Below are positions 43,326 to 53,028 of a DNA stretch of 64,000 nt, piece by piece. The notes under the pieces are model-generated. The model was not told where the DNA came from, did no database searches, and saw only the letters and a program-made list of their open reading frames with translations. Within the stretch, counting starts at the first letter, position 1, and each line of letters starts with the position of its first letter. The translations under genes and the position numbers were made by a program. Source of the DNA: Pseudooceanicola batsensis HTCC2597 (GTDB lineage Bacteria > Pseudomonadota > Alphaproteobacteria > Rhodobacterales > Rhodobacteraceae); the NCBI RefSeq assembly GCF_000152725.1, contig NZ_CH724131.1, forward strand, positions 1,572,952 through 1,636,951, in the 5' to 3' direction.

Positions 43326-43400
43326 GGGGGACGCTGTCCCCCGCGCGTCAAAGCCGGTGGCTTTGCCGCACCCCCCTGGAGTATTTCCGGCAAGATGAAG
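43326..43400. repeat. Structured intergenic element between rarA and crcB
   Basis: Two perfect hairpins, GGGGGAC-GCT-GTCCCCC (43326-43342) and AAAGCC-GGT-GGCTTT (43350-43364), are followed by a C-run and the motif GGAGTATTTCCGGCAAGATG then AAG (43378-43400). From memory, elements of this kind recur between genes in many Rhodobacteraceae. The last motif is loosely related to the one at 14912-14953. Confidence 0.55.
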
Positions 43401-43412
43401 CAGGGGCGCCGG

Positions 43413-44720
43413 TCACTCCCCCTGCCGCTTCGCCCTCAGCCTGGCGAAATAGTCGAGCCGTTTCTTCAGATCGCGTTCGAACCCGCGTTCCACCGGCTGG
43501 TACAGGTCGGGGCGCGCGACACCGTCGGGAAAGTAGGTCTGCCCGGAAAAGGCGTCCTCGGCATCGTGGTCATAGGCATAGCCCGCCCCGTAGCCCTGGT
43601 CCTTCATCATGCCCGTGGGGGCGTTCAGGATGTGCTTGGGCGGCATGGCGCTTCCGGTCTTCTTCGCCAGCGCCATCGCGCCCTTGTAGGCGGCGTATCC
43701 CGCGTTGGATTTCGGCGCGAGCGCCAGATAGATCACCGCCTGCGCCAGCGCCAGTTCCCCCTCTGGCGAGCCCAGGCGCTCGTAGATCTGCCAGGCCTCG
43801 AGGCAGATGCCCTGCGCCTGCGGATCGGCCAGCCCGATATCCTCGACCGCCATGCGGGTGATCCGGCGGGCCAGGAACCGCGGGTCCTCGCCCCCCGCCA
43901 GCATCCGCCCGAACCAGTAGAGCGCCGCGTCCGGGTCCGAGCCGCGCACCGATTTGTGCAGCGCCGAGATCAGGTTGTAATGCTCTTCGCCGGACTTGTC
44001 GTATTTCGCCGCCCGCCGCATCAGCCGTGTCGAGAGTTCCTCGGGCGTCAGGGGCGCCTTGACCCGCCAGGCCGCGACCTGTTCCACCAGGTTGAGCAGC
44101 GCCCGCCCGTCACCATCGGCCATCTCGCGCAGCGTGGCCCGGGCGGCGTCGGTCAGCTCAAGCTCCTGCCCGATCTCCGCCTCGGCCCGCTGCAACAGCC
44201 GCTCCAGATCCTCGGGCCCCAGCCGCTCCAGCACCAGCACCTGCGCCCGGCTCAGCAGCGCGGCGTTCAGCTCGAACGAGGGGTTCTCGGTCGTGGCGCC
44301 GACCAGAAGGATCGTCCCGTCCTCCATATGCGGCAGGAACCCGTCCTGCTGCGCCTTGTTGAAGCGGTGGATCTCGTCGACGAAGAGCAGCGTGCCCTGC
44401 CCCGCCCGGCGCCGCTGTATCGCCGCCTCGAAGACCTTCTTGAGATCGGCCACCCCGCTGAAGATCGCCGAGATCTGGATGAACTCCAGGTCGGTCTCGT
44501 CCGCCAGCAACCGGGCGATCGTCGTCTTGCCGACGCCCGGGGGGCCCCAGAACACCAGCGACGAGAGGCTGCCCGAGGCCAGCATCACCCCGAGCGGCGC
44601 CTCGGGACCCAGCACCTGTTCCTGACCGATGACATCGGCAAGCCGCCGGGGCCGCAGCCGGTCCGCCAGGGGGCGCGGCGCGGTCTGCTCGGCCCCGGGT
44701 TGGTCGAAGAGGTCCGTCAC
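43413..44720 (-). CDS. rarA: Replication-associated recombination protein A (MgsA/WRNIP1-type AAA+ ATPase)
   Basis: A 435-residue AAA+ ATPase that acts at stalled replication forks. Walker A is GPPGVGKTT (59-67), Walker B is LLFVDEIHRFNKAQQD, and the sensor is VGATTENPSFELN. The C-terminal part has the tetramerisation domain typical of RarA (ALYWFGRMLAGGEDPRFLARR, AYKGAMALAKKTGSA). Its ATG overlaps the htrA stop by 4 bp. Confidence 0.95.
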   Translation of the reverse strand: MTDLFDQPGAEQTAPRPLADRLRPRRLADVIGQEQVLGPEAPLGVMLASGSLSSLVFWGPPGVGKTTIARLLADETDLEFIQISAIFSGVADLKKVFEAAIQRRRAGQGTLLFVDEIHRFNKAQQDGFLPHMEDGTILLVGATTENPSFELNAALLSRAQVLVLERLGPEDLERLLQRAEAEIGQELELTDAARATLREMADGDGRALLNLVEQVAAWRVKAPLTPEELSTRLMRRAAKYDKSGEEHYNLISALHKSVRGSDPDAALYWFGRMLAGGEDPRFLARRITRMAVEDIGLADPQAQGICLEAWQIYERLGSPEGELALAQAVIYLALAPKSNAGYAAYKGAMALAKKTGSAMPPKHILNAPTGMMKDQGYGAGYAYDHDAEDAFSGQTYFPDGVARPDLYQPVERGFERDLKKRLDYFARLRAKRQGE

Positions 44721-46117
44721 AGCCGCAGCCGCAGGGTCATCCGCCGTCCGCCCCGGACAAGCCCGATGTCGAGCCGCCGCTCGGCCGTGGACAGCACCTC
44801 GGCCAGCGCGGCGCTCTCCGTCACCGTCGCACCATTGACCCGCTGGACCACATCGCCGGTCAGCAGCCCGACCCGCCCGCCGAAGGGGCCGGAATCGGCG
44901 ATGAGGACCCCCTCGACGCCGGGCTCCAGCCCGTGTTCCGCCGCGACCGCCGGATTGACGGTCTCGAGCCGGAGGCCTGGGATCGCGCTGCCGGGGCCGG
45001 TGGTCAGGGGGTTGCGGGGCGGCGCGTCGGGCGCGGCGATCAGCCGGACATCCACCGATCTCTCGCGCCCGCCGCGAACGTAGCCGACCCTCGCCTTGGC
45101 GCCGAGCCCGGCCACTGACATGCGGAAGATCATCTCGGGCGGCGTATTCACGCTCATCCCGTCGACCGAGGTTATGACGTCGCCGGTCTCAAGCCCCGCC
45201 TCGGCGAAGGGGCTGGCCGGGTGCAGCGCCGCAACGATCACGCCGCCGGGCCGGTCCAGGCCGAGCGTCTCGGCCATGCCCGCGTCGACCTCCTGCCCGG
45301 TCATCCCGGCCCAGGGCCGTTCGAACCGCGTCTTCCCCGCCTGCGCCTGGTCCACGAACTGCGCCACGAGCGCCGAGGGGATGGCGAATCCGATACCGTT
45401 CGATCCGCCCGACCGGGTCAGGATCGAGGTGTTCACCCCGATCAATTCGCCGTTCAGGTCGATCAGCGCGCCGCCGGAATTGCCCGGATTGATCGGCGCG
45501 TCGGTCTGGATGAAATAGCCCCGGCCATTGCCGGTGGCGGTGCCCGATCTGGCGAGGCCGGAGACGATCCCCGAGGAGACCGTCTGCCCCACGCCGAAGG
45601 GATTGCCGATGGCCAGGACCAGTTCCCCCACCTCGACGCTGTCGCTGTCCCTGAGATCGAGATGCGCCATCCCCCCGGGCGCCCCCTCGATCCGCAGGAT
45701 GGCGAGGTCCGATTCCGCATCCGCGAGAAGGACCCGGGCCGAGAACTCGCGCCGGTCGTTCAGAACCACCCGGATATCCTCGGCCTGCCCTACCACATGG
45801 TAATTCGACACGACGATGCCGTCGTCGCTCAGCACGACGCCCGAGCCGAGCGAATTCTGCACCTGCGGCCGGACCTGGCCGAAATCGCGGAAGAAGTCGC
45901 GGAAAAAGGGATCGTCGGCAAAGGGCGAGCGTCGCTGTTCCACCACCCGGCGCGCGTAGATGTTCACCACCGCCGGCGCCGCCTTTCTGACCACCGGCGC
46001 AAAGGACAGCGCGATCTCGGCGCGGCTGCGCGGGATCAGGCTCTGCGCCTCGACCGGCGCCGTGGAAACGGCGGCCAGAGCGAGGACGAGCAAGGCTTGG
46101 AACAGGGGCTTCATCAT
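44717..46117 (-). CDS. Periplasmic serine protease, Do/DegQ (HtrA) family
   Basis: A 466-residue protease-chaperone. A signal peptide covers residues 1-25 (ending PVEAQS). The catalytic triad is H107 (VSNYHVV), D137 (ESDLAI) and S214 (NPGNSGGAL). Two PDZ domains follow, about 265-350 and 375-460. The region LGSGVVLSDDGIVV is the conserved entry to the protease fold. Two adjacent Met codons (46117 and 46114) are possible starts. It is transcribed with rarA. Confidence 0.94.
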   Translation of the reverse strand: MMKPLFQALLVLALAAVSTAPVEAQSLIPRSRAEIALSFAPVVRKAAPAVVNIYARRVVEQRRSPFADDPFFRDFFRDFGQVRPQVQNSLGSGVVLSDDGIVVSNYHVVGQAEDIRVVLNDRREFSARVLLADAESDLAILRIEGAPGGMAHLDLRDSDSVEVGELVLAIGNPFGVGQTVSSGIVSGLARSGTATGNGRGYFIQTDAPINPGNSGGALIDLNGELIGVNTSILTRSGGSNGIGFAIPSALVAQFVDQAQAGKTRFERPWAGMTGQEVDAGMAETLGLDRPGGVIVAALHPASPFAEAGLETGDVITSVDGMSVNTPPEMIFRMSVAGLGAKARVGYVRGGRERSVDVRLIAAPDAPPRNPLTTGPGSAIPGLRLETVNPAVAAEHGLEPGVEGVLIADSGPFGGRVGLLTGDVVQRVNGATVTESAALAEVLSTAERRLDIGLVRGGRRMTLRLRL

Positions 46118-46159
46118 GCGCAGATATGCGGAGCGCGGGCCCGGAATGCAAGCCGGCCG

Positions 46160-46192
46160 GAAACGCGAAAGCCCCGCCGGATCGGGCGGGGC
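46160..46192 (-). terminator. Terminator after rplQ
   Basis: On the minus strand a perfect 8-bp stem (GCCCCGCC/GGCGGGGC) is followed by TTTCGCGTTT. It lies 26 bases after the rplQ stop and ends the alpha segment. Confidence 0.7.
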
Positions 46193-46217
46193 CTTGCAAG
46201 GGATCGGTCGGGGCGGC

Positions 46218-46637
46218 TTACGCCTCGCCGGCCTCTTCGGCGGCCAGGCGCGCCTTGTCGCCGGCGCCCTTTGCATCGACGTCGCGTTCGACAAATTCGA
46301 TGATCGCCATGGGCGCCATGTCGCCGTAGCGGAAGCCGGCTTTCATGATTCGAACATAACCGCCGTTGCGTTCGGCATAGCGGGGGCCCAGGACCTCGAA
46401 GAGTTTCTTCACCGCCTCGTCCTGCTGCACGCGCGACTGCGCGATGCGGCGGGAATGCAGATCGCCCTTCTTGGCGAGGGTGATCAGCTTTTCCACGATC
46501 GGGCGGAGTTCCTTGGCCTTCGGCAAGGTGGTCTTGATCTGCTCATGTTCGATGAGCGAGGCGGACATGTTGGTGAACATCGCCTTGCGGTGTTCGTGGG
46601 TCCGGTTCAGGCGGCGATAGCCACGTGTGTGACGCAT
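46218..46637 (-). CDS. rplQ: 50S ribosomal protein L17
   Basis: A 139-residue L17. The N-terminus [20 protein letters not shown] and the block [22 protein letters not shown] are diagnostic. A C-terminal Ala/Glu-rich tail of about 20 residues exceeds the E. coli core. It is the last gene of rpsM-rpsK-rpoA-rplQ, separated from rpoA by a 186-base hairpin-rich spacer. Confidence 0.97.
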   Translation of the reverse strand: MRHTRGYRRLNRTHEHRKAMFTNMSASLIEHEQIKTTLPKAKELRPIVEKLITLAKKGDLHSRRIAQSRVQQDEAVKKLFEVLGPRYAERNGGYVRIMKAGFRYGDMAPMAIIEFVERDVDAKGAGDKARLAAEEAGEA

Positions 46638-46823
46638 GGGTCTTCTCCATTTGTTGCCCTCTACGGGCGGTTTTGCTTTGTCCGGCCGGCGATGCGTGTG
46701 TCACCGGCTCTCCTTGGGGAACACGTCCCGGGCTTGCCCCGGGACCTCCCGTCCTGTCTGCCGAAGCCGTCCGCAGGCGTCATCGGCACGAGACCCCGGA
46801 TCAGGTCCGGGGTCGAAGACCAG
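46638..46823. repeat. rpoA-rplQ spacer with two GC-rich palindromes
   Basis: Two perfect stems: GTCCCGGG-CTTGC-CCCGGGAC (46725-46745) and GACCCCGGA-TCAGG-TCCGGGGTC (46792-46814). Palindromes with CCCGG arms and a CTTGx or TCAGG-type loop recur in alphaproteobacterial intergenic regions, from general knowledge. No gene is seen here. Confidence 0.6.
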
Positions 46824-46840
46824 TCAGAACTGGTCTTCGA
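46813..46840 (-). promoter_or_regulatory. 11-bp hairpin enclosing the rpoA stop codon
   Basis: The last rpoA codons (TCGAAGACCAG in mRNA sense) are perfectly complementary to the bases right after the stop, CTGGTCTTCGA. The six-base loop holds TTCTGA, so the UGA sits in the loop. It abuts the next palindrome (46792-46814). It may protect the mRNA 3' region or affect termination of translation; this is inferred. Confidence 0.6.
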
Positions 46841-47840
46841 ACTTCTTGGCGAGGTCCTCGATATTGTCCGGCGGCCAGTCCTCGACATCCATTCCGAGGT
46901 GCAGGCCCATGCCGGACAGCACTTCCTTGATCTCGTTCAGCGACTTGCGGCCGAAGTTCGGAGTCCGCAGCATCTCGGCCTCGGTCTTCTGGATCAGGTC
47001 GCCGATATAGACGATGTTGTCGTTCTTCAGGCAGTTCGCCGAACGCACCGACAGTTCCAGCTCATCCACCTTCTTGAGAAGCAGCGGGTTGAACTCCAGC
47101 CCGTCGTCCTCGTCCTGGCGGCCGGCCGATTCCGGTTCGTCGAAGTTGACGAAGATCGACAGCTGGTCCTGCAGGATGCGCGCGGCATAGGCCACCGCGT
47201 CGTCCGGCGTGACCGATCCGTCGGTTTCGACCTTCATGGTCAGCTTGTCGTAGTCGAGCACCTGGCCCTCGCGGGTCGGCTGCACGTCATAGGACACCTT
47301 CTTGATCGGCGAATAGATCGCGTCGATCGGGATCAGGCCGATCGGGGCATCCTCGGGCTTGTTGCGGTCGGCGGGGACATAGCCCTTGCCGGTGTTCACG
47401 GTCAGCTCCATGAAGAGCGACGCGCCCTCGTCGAGGTGGCAGATCACGTGATTCTTGTTCAGCACCTCGATACCGGCGGATTCGGAAATCTCGGCGGCGG
47501 TGACGACGCCCGGCCCCTTGGCATTGATCGACAGGCGCTTGGGCCCCTCGACATCCATGCGCAGCGAAACCCCCTTGAGGTTCAGCACCACGTCGGTCAC
47601 GTCCTCGCGGACACCCGCGATGGAGGAGAACTCGTGCAGCACGTTGTCGATCTGCACGGAGGTGATCGCCGCCCCCTGGAGCGACGACATCAGAACGCGG
47701 CGCAGCGCGTTGCCGAGCGTCAGGCCGAAACCGCGTTCCAGCGGTTCGGCGACGACGGTGGCCTGGCGCGACGGATCGAAGCCCGGCTTGACGTCAAGCT
47801 GGGTCGGCTTGATCAGTTCTGCCCAATTCTTGTGGATCAT
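46824..47840 (-). CDS. rpoA: DNA-directed RNA polymerase subunit alpha
   Basis: A 338-residue alpha subunit. The N-terminal assembly domain (to about 235) contains [23 protein letters not shown]. The C-terminal domain (from about 255), which binds UP elements and activators, contains [21 protein letters not shown] and [12 protein letters not shown]. The last helix and FEDQF tail are intact. It lies between rpsK (113-base gap with an 8-bp hairpin) and rplQ. Confidence 0.98.
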   Translation of the reverse strand: MIHKNWAELIKPTQLDVKPGFDPSRQATVVAEPLERGFGLTLGNALRRVLMSSLQGAAITSVQIDNVLHEFSSIAGVREDVTDVVLNLKGVSLRMDVEGPKRLSINAKGPGVVTAAEISESAGIEVLNKNHVICHLDEGASLFMELTVNTGKGYVPADRNKPEDAPIGLIPIDAIYSPIKKVSYDVQPTREGQVLDYDKLTMKVETDGSVTPDDAVAYAARILQDQLSIFVNFDEPESAGRQDEDDGLEFNPLLLKKVDELELSVRSANCLKNDNIVYIGDLIQKTEAEMLRTPNFGRKSLNEIKEVLSGMGLHLGMDVEDWPPDNIEDLAKKFEDQF

Positions 47841-47912
47841 GTACGTCCCTCCATGCTCGTTCCGCCCCCATGTCCCTAAGGACGAAACACCCGAGGTTGA
47901 ATGACGACAGGA

Positions 47913-47932
47913 GGCCGCGTTCGGACGCGGCC
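47913..47932. repeat. Hairpin in the rpsK-rpoA spacer
   Basis: GGCCGCGT-TCGG-ACGCGGCC, a perfect 8-bp stem with a four-base loop, 22 bases after the rpsK stop. There is no uridine run on the transcribed strand. It is one of several junction hairpins in this ribosomal cluster. Confidence 0.6.
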
Positions 47933-47953
47933 CCCCTCAATACTTGCCTGCGA

Positions 47954-48343
47954 TCAGACGCGGCGGCGCTTCGGCGGGCGGCAGCCGTTGTGCGCGATCG
48001 GGGTCACGTCACGGATCGAGGTGATGTTGAACCCGACGGCGGCCAGGGCGCGCAGCGCGCTCTCGCGGCCCGAACCCGGCCCCTGCACTTCGACTTCCAG
48101 CGTCTTCACGCCGTGTTCCTGCGCCTTGCGGCCGGCATCTTCGGCGGCCATCTGGGCGGCGTAGGGGGTCGACTTGCGCGAGCCCTTGAAGCCCATGGTG
48201 CCGGCCGAGGACCAGGAAATCGCATTGCCCTGGACGTCCGAGATCAGGATCTTGGTGTTGTTGAACGAAGAGTTCACATGCGCAACGCCGGCGGCGATGT
48301 TCTTGGAAACCTTCTTTTTGACGCGGCGGGTATCACGTGCCAT
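47954..48343 (-). CDS. rpsK: 30S ribosomal protein S11
   Basis: A 129-residue S11. The blocks [37 protein letters not shown] and [19 protein letters not shown] are diagnostic. It is part of the 30S platform. It lies 15 bases after rpsM in the alpha segment. Confidence 0.98.
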   Translation of the reverse strand: MARDTRRVKKKVSKNIAAGVAHVNSSFNNTKILISDVQGNAISWSSAGTMGFKGSRKSTPYAAQMAAEDAGRKAQEHGVKTLEVEVQGPGSGRESALRALAAVGFNITSIRDVTPIAHNGCRPPKRRRV

Positions 48344-48358
48344 ATCTGCTGTCTCCCC

Positions 48359-48727
48359 TTACTTCTTCTTGCCGGCGATCGGCTTCGCGGGGCCCTTGCG
48401 GGTCCGCGCGTTGGTGTGGGTCCGCTGACCGCGGACGGGGAGGTTGCGGCGATGGCGCAGGCCGCGATAGCACCCGAGGTCCATCAGGCGCTTGATGTTC
48501 ATCTGCGTCTCGCGGCGCAGGTCGCCTTCGACGGTGTAGTTGGCGTCGATATGCTCGCGGATCGTGAGCACCTCGGCATCCGACAGCTCGTTGACTCGGC
48601 GGGTCTGGTCGATGCCGGTGGCTTCGCAGATGGATTGGGCAGAGGACGGTCCAATGCCGGTGATGTAGGTGAGGGCGATGGGGACCCGCTTTGCAGTCGG
48701 GATGTTAACGCCGGCAATACGTGCCAA
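48359..48727 (-). CDS. rpsM: 30S ribosomal protein S13 (TTG start)
   Basis: A 122-residue S13 with ARIAGVNIP at the N-terminus, [21 protein letters not shown] (helix-hairpin region) and the C-terminal [24 protein letters not shown]. The only codon placed before ARIAGV is TTG at 48727, with an AAGGAAGAC site 6 bases upstream; longer frames run into the leader without homology. It is the first gene of the alpha segment, with its own promoter-like site 140 bases upstream. Confidence 0.95.
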   Translation of the reverse strand: MARIAGVNIPTAKRVPIALTYITGIGPSSAQSICEATGIDQTRRVNELSDAEVLTIREHIDANYTVEGDLRRETQMNIKRLMDLGCYRGLRHRRNLPVRGQRTHTNARTRKGPAKPIAGKKK

Positions 48728-48866
48728 GGTCTGTCTTCCTTTTGTTGCGAGCCCGTAACTCCAGGCCCTTTTTTCACAACGCGTCGGCCCGGCATGCAGC
48801 CCGGCCACGGGTCATTTCACGAAACACGAAGAGAGGCCGGAATCGGCCCGCAATCCGAGATAGCGC

Positions 48867-48895
48867 GTGGTATGGGTGAACGGGACCGGGGTCAA
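48867..48895 (-). promoter_or_regulatory. Promoter candidate for rpsM-rpsK-rpoA-rplQ
   Basis: On the minus strand: TTGACC, 17 bases, TACCAC. The -35 is good and the -10 is weak. It leaves a leader of about 130 nt before the rpsM TTG. A separate promoter is expected because a metallohydrolase and rhodanese pair separates adk from rpsM. Confidence 0.4.
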
Positions 48896-48912
48896 CCCCT
48901 CGCAACGCGTTT

Positions 48913-48945
48913 TTTCCCGGACGGCGAAGCTTCGCCCCCGGGAAA
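48913..48945. terminator. Long hairpin downstream of the rhodanese gene
   Basis: Outer stem TTTCCCGG/CCGGGAAA and inner stem GGCGAA/TTCGCC separated by a small internal loop. It lies about 74 bases after the rhodanese stop and just upstream of the proposed rpsM promoter. On the transcribed strand it is followed by A residues, not U, so its terminator role is uncertain. Confidence 0.4.
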
Positions 48946-49018
48946 CACACGCGAGGGCCGCACCGGGCCCGTCCGAAAGCCTAGCACGGAAGCAGCCCCG
49001 GCGAAAGCGCGATGCGGG

Positions 49019-49396
49019 TCACGGCGTCACGCGCTTCGGCGCGCCGGTGGCCATGTCCGTTCCGACATACGGCTGCCTGGCCTCTTTCCACTTGGCGAAC
49101 CCGCCCTCGAGATGCGCCACCGGGCTGAGGCCCGCCTGCAGCGCCTGCTCGGCCATCTTGCCCGATCGCATCGACGAGCCGCAGTAGAAGACGAGCCGCT
49201 TGCCCTCCTGTCCGGGCAGGCGGTCCGCGCGGAAGAAGGCCATCGGCATGAGAAGCGCGCCCTCGATATGTTCGAACATGAACTCCTGCGGGGTGCGCAC
49301 GTCGATCAGCGCGATCTCGCCCTTGTCGAGCGCCTCCGAGACCTCTTCGGGGGTCCAGACCTCGATTTCGCCGCTGTCGGTCGTCTGCGTCTGCAT
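49019..49396 (-). CDS. Rhodanese-like sulfurtransferase
   Basis: A 125-residue single-domain rhodanese. The active-site loop CGSSMRS starts with the catalytic Cys72; IALIDVRTPQEF and HLEGGFAKWK are family motifs. Together with the persulfide-dioxygenase-like metallohydrolase 11 bases upstream it probably handles glutathione persulfide or sulfide-derived sulfane sulfur. The pair sits inside the ribosomal cluster on the same strand. Confidence 0.92.
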   Translation of the reverse strand: MQTQTTDSGEIEVWTPEEVSEALDKGEIALIDVRTPQEFMFEHIEGALLMPMAFFRADRLPGQEGKRLVFYCGSSMRSGKMAEQALQAGLSPVAHLEGGFAKWKEARQPYVGTDMATGAPKRVTP

Positions 49397-49407
49397 GGGA
49401 AACCTCC

Positions 49408-50310
49408 TCAGAACTTGTTGGCGGGAATCTTGAAATAGCTGTGCCCGTCCGCCTCCGGCTCGGGCAGCCGCCCTCCCCTGAGATTGACCTGGAGCGCGTG
49501 CAGCATCCGGTCGGGCAGCGGCAGGGTCGCGTCACGACCGTCTCGCAGCCTGAGAAATTCGGCCTCGGTCACGTCGCCGCCGATGTGCTTGTTATGGGCG
49601 CGATGCCTGGCCACCGTCGCTTCCCAGGCCGGGTCCTCACGGTCGCCGACCGGCGGATAATCGTGCCCTATGAACAGGCGCGTCTCGTCGGGCAGCGCGA
49701 GGATCGCCTGGAGCGAGTGCCAGAGCTCCCGCGACGTGCCCCCGGGAAAATCAGCGCGCGAAGTGCCGCTGTCGACATGCATGAACGTGTCGTGCACGAA
49801 GGCCGCATCTCCGATCACATAGGTGACCGAGCCCAGCGTGTGACCGGGCGAGAGCATCACCTGCACCTCCAGCCCGCCGAGCCTGAAGGTCTCGCCATCG
49901 GCGAAGAGCCGGTCGAAGTCCCGCGCCGGATCGAACGTGTCGGGCAGATTGTAGATGTCGGACCAGAGCCCGGCGATCTCCACCACCTTGTCGCCGATGG
50001 CGTTCGGCGCGCCGGTTTCCTCGCGCAGCCAGGCCGAGGCCATGAGGTGATCCGCATGGGGATGGGTATCCAGCACCCAGGCGACGGTCAGCCCCTCGCC
50101 CCGCACGAATTCGAGGATCTCCTTCGCGCTGTCGAAGGAACGCCGCGCGGAACCCGGATCGAAATCCTGCACCACGTCGATCAACGCACAGGTGCCGGTC
50201 GCCTCGTCGATGGCGACATACTGGATGCTGCCGGTCGCGGCGTCGTAGAACCCCTCGACCCGGGGTGAGCCGGGCCCGGTCGAAGGGCTGGTTCTGTGGA
50301 ACATGGGCAT
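49408..50310 (-). CDS. MBL-fold metallohydrolase, persulfide dioxygenase/Blh-like
   Basis: A 300-residue metallo-beta-lactamase-fold protein. The metal motif THPHADH supplies H83, H85, D87 and H88; later ligands lie in SPGHTLG, FVHDTFM and FIGHDYPP. The order and the DTHPHADHLMAS block match ETHE1/Blh-type persulfide dioxygenases, which oxidise glutathione persulfide to sulfite. Pairing with a rhodanese supports this role. The start at 50310 (MPMFHR) has a GGAG site 8 bases away; 50304 is an alternative. A promoter-like site lies 21-49 bases upstream. Confidence 0.88.
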   Translation of the reverse strand: MPMFHRTSPSTGPGSPRVEGFYDAATGSIQYVAIDEATGTCALIDVVQDFDPGSARRSFDSAKEILEFVRGEGLTVAWVLDTHPHADHLMASAWLREETGAPNAIGDKVVEIAGLWSDIYNLPDTFDPARDFDRLFADGETFRLGGLEVQVMLSPGHTLGSVTYVIGDAAFVHDTFMHVDSGTSRADFPGGTSRELWHSLQAILALPDETRLFIGHDYPPVGDREDPAWEATVARHRAHNKHIGGDVTEAEFLRLRDGRDATLPLPDRMLHALQVNLRGGRLPEPEADGHSYFKIPANKF

Positions 50311-50331
50311 TTCTGCGTCTCCTTCAATCGG

Positions 50332-50359
50332 AACATATCTTGCTTTCGGAATACTTCAA
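50332..50359 (-). promoter_or_regulatory. Promoter and operator candidate for the metallohydrolase-rhodanese pair
   Basis: On the minus strand: TTGAAG, 16 bases, TATGTT, beginning 21 bases before the start. The spacer region has an imperfect dyad (ATTC, eight bases, AGAT) resembling the ATTC-N8-GAAT sites of the sulfide-responsive repressors SqrR/BigR, with two mismatches in one arm. The operator is speculative. Confidence 0.35.
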
Positions 50360-50370
50360 CCGGGGAGGCC

Positions 50371-50414
50371 GGAAAAACGAGAAACCCCGCCGGCATCGTC
50401 GATGCGGCGGGGTT
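50371..50414 (-). terminator. Intrinsic terminator after adk
   Basis: On the minus strand a 10-bp GC stem (AACCCCGCCG/CGGCGGGGTT) extended by an inner CATCG/CGATG stem is followed by TTTCTCGTTTTT. It ends 25 bases after the adk stop. It is the clearest intrinsic terminator in the window and closes rplO-secY-adk. Confidence 0.8.
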
Positions 50415-50439
50415 CCCTGAATTGCACATTTCGGTCGGA

Positions 50440-51080
50440 TCAGGCGTCGAGGATACCCTTGATCGAGGTCTCGACCTCGTCCATTTCCGCAAGGCCATCA
50501 ACACCGTGCAGCTTGCCCTTCGCATAATAGTACCCGATCAGCGGCGAGGTCTGCTTGTAGTATTCCATCAGGCGCGTCTTGAGGCTTTCCTCGTTGTCAT
50601 CCGCCCGGCGCTTGAACTCGGTTCCGCCGCAGACAGAGCATTTGCCGTCCGCCGGGATCGGCTTGGTCTCGTCATGGTAGACCTCGCCGCAGTTCGCGCA
50701 GGTCGACCGGCCCGTGATCCGCGAGACCAGCGCCTCTTCCTCGACCCGCAGCTCGATGACCGCGTCCAGCGACTCGCCGCAATCGCCGAGCAGCTGCTCC
50801 AGCGCGTCGGCCTGGGCGAGAGTCCGGGGGAAGCCGTCGAAGATGAAACCGCCCTTCTTCTCGCCTTCCAGCTTCTCGCGGATCAGGCCGATTACGATGT
50901 CGTCGGTGACCAGCTTGCCGCTGTCCATCACGTCCGCGACGATCTTGCCCATCTCCGTGCCCGAGGTCCGCGCCTCGCGCAGCATGTCGCCGGTCGACAG
51001 CTGGATCATGTCGCGGTCGTCGACAAGCTTCCGGGCCTGGGTGCCCTTGCCGGCACCCGGCGGTCCAAGAAGAATGATGT

Positions 51081-51084
<4 letters not shown>
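50440..51084 (-). CDS. adk: Adenylate kinase with four-cysteine zinc LID
   Basis: A 214-residue long-form adenylate kinase interconverting ATP + AMP and 2 ADP. The P-loop is GPPGAGKGT (8-16). AMP site residues lie in STGDMLR and FDGFPRT. The LID carries four cysteines, C129, C132, C149 and C152, in the CxxC-x16-CxxC pattern of zinc-containing adenylate kinases such as that of Paracoccus denitrificans. Its ATG overlaps the secY stop. The terminator follows directly. Confidence 0.97.
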
Positions 51085-52451
<1,367 letters not shown>

Positions 52452-52474
52452 ATGGATCTCTCTTCAAGTCAAAC

Positions 52475-52504
52475 GCCGCCGGGCCGGTTTTCCGGCACGG
52501 CGGC
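52475..52504. repeat. Hairpin in the rplO-secY spacer
   Basis: Outer stem GCCGCCG/CGGCGGC and inner stem CCGG/CCGG with a TTTT loop, 53 bases downstream of the rplO stop in the transcribed direction. There is no uridine run after it on the minus strand. It may tune secY expression. Confidence 0.5.
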
Positions 52505-52557
52505 GCTTTGGGAAAACTAGGGGTTATGTAAGCGGCCCGGAAGCCGCCCACAACCGC

Positions 52558-53028
52558 TTACTCTGCGGCTTGCGCAGCCGTGACCTTGAGCGACCCGCCG
52601 GCCTTTTCCACCGCGTCGATGGCGGCCTTCGAGGCGCCGGTCACTTCGATGGTGGCCTTGGTGCCGATCTCGCCCTTCGCGAGAACGCGGATACCGTCCA
52701 GCTTGCGGCGAACGGCCCCCGAGGAGACCAGCGTCTCTTCGGTGATGTTGCCGGCGTCCAGCTTGCCCGCCTCGATGAACTTGGCGATGATGCCAAGGTT
52801 GATCACGGCGAATTCCTTGCGGTTCGGCTTGTTGAAGCCGCGCTTGGGCAGACGCTGGTAGAGCGGCATCTGGCCGCCCTCGTAGCCGTTGATGGCCACG
52901 CCCGAGCGGGATTTCTGACCCTTGATACCACGGCCACCCATCTTGCCCTTGCCAGAGCCGGGGCCGCGGCCGACGCGCATCCGTTTCTTGGTTGCGCCGG
53001 GATTGTCGCGCAGTTCGTGCAGTTTCAT
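52558..53028 (-). CDS. rplO: 50S ribosomal protein L15
   Basis: A 156-residue L15. Diagnostic blocks are [22 protein letters not shown], the glycine-rich [20 protein letters not shown], and [10 protein letters not shown]. In most relatives L15 follows L30 (rpmD) directly; here rpmD is 3.5 kb upstream, with three unrelated genes between. It is therefore the first gene of its own segment with secY and adk. Confidence 0.97.
   Translation of the reverse strand: MKLHELRDNPGATKKRMRVGRGPGSGKGKMGGRGIKGQKSRSGVAINGYEGGQMPLYQRLPKRGFNKPNRKEFAVINLGIIAKFIEAGKLDAGNITEETLVSSGAVRRKLDGIRVLAKGEIGTKATIEVTGASKAAIDAVEKAGGSLKVTAAQAAE

Noticed and set aside
43273..43412. A fluoride riboswitch upstream of crcB
   Set aside because: The bases are explained by two simple hairpins and a repeat-like motif; the conserved crcB RNA pattern is not seen.
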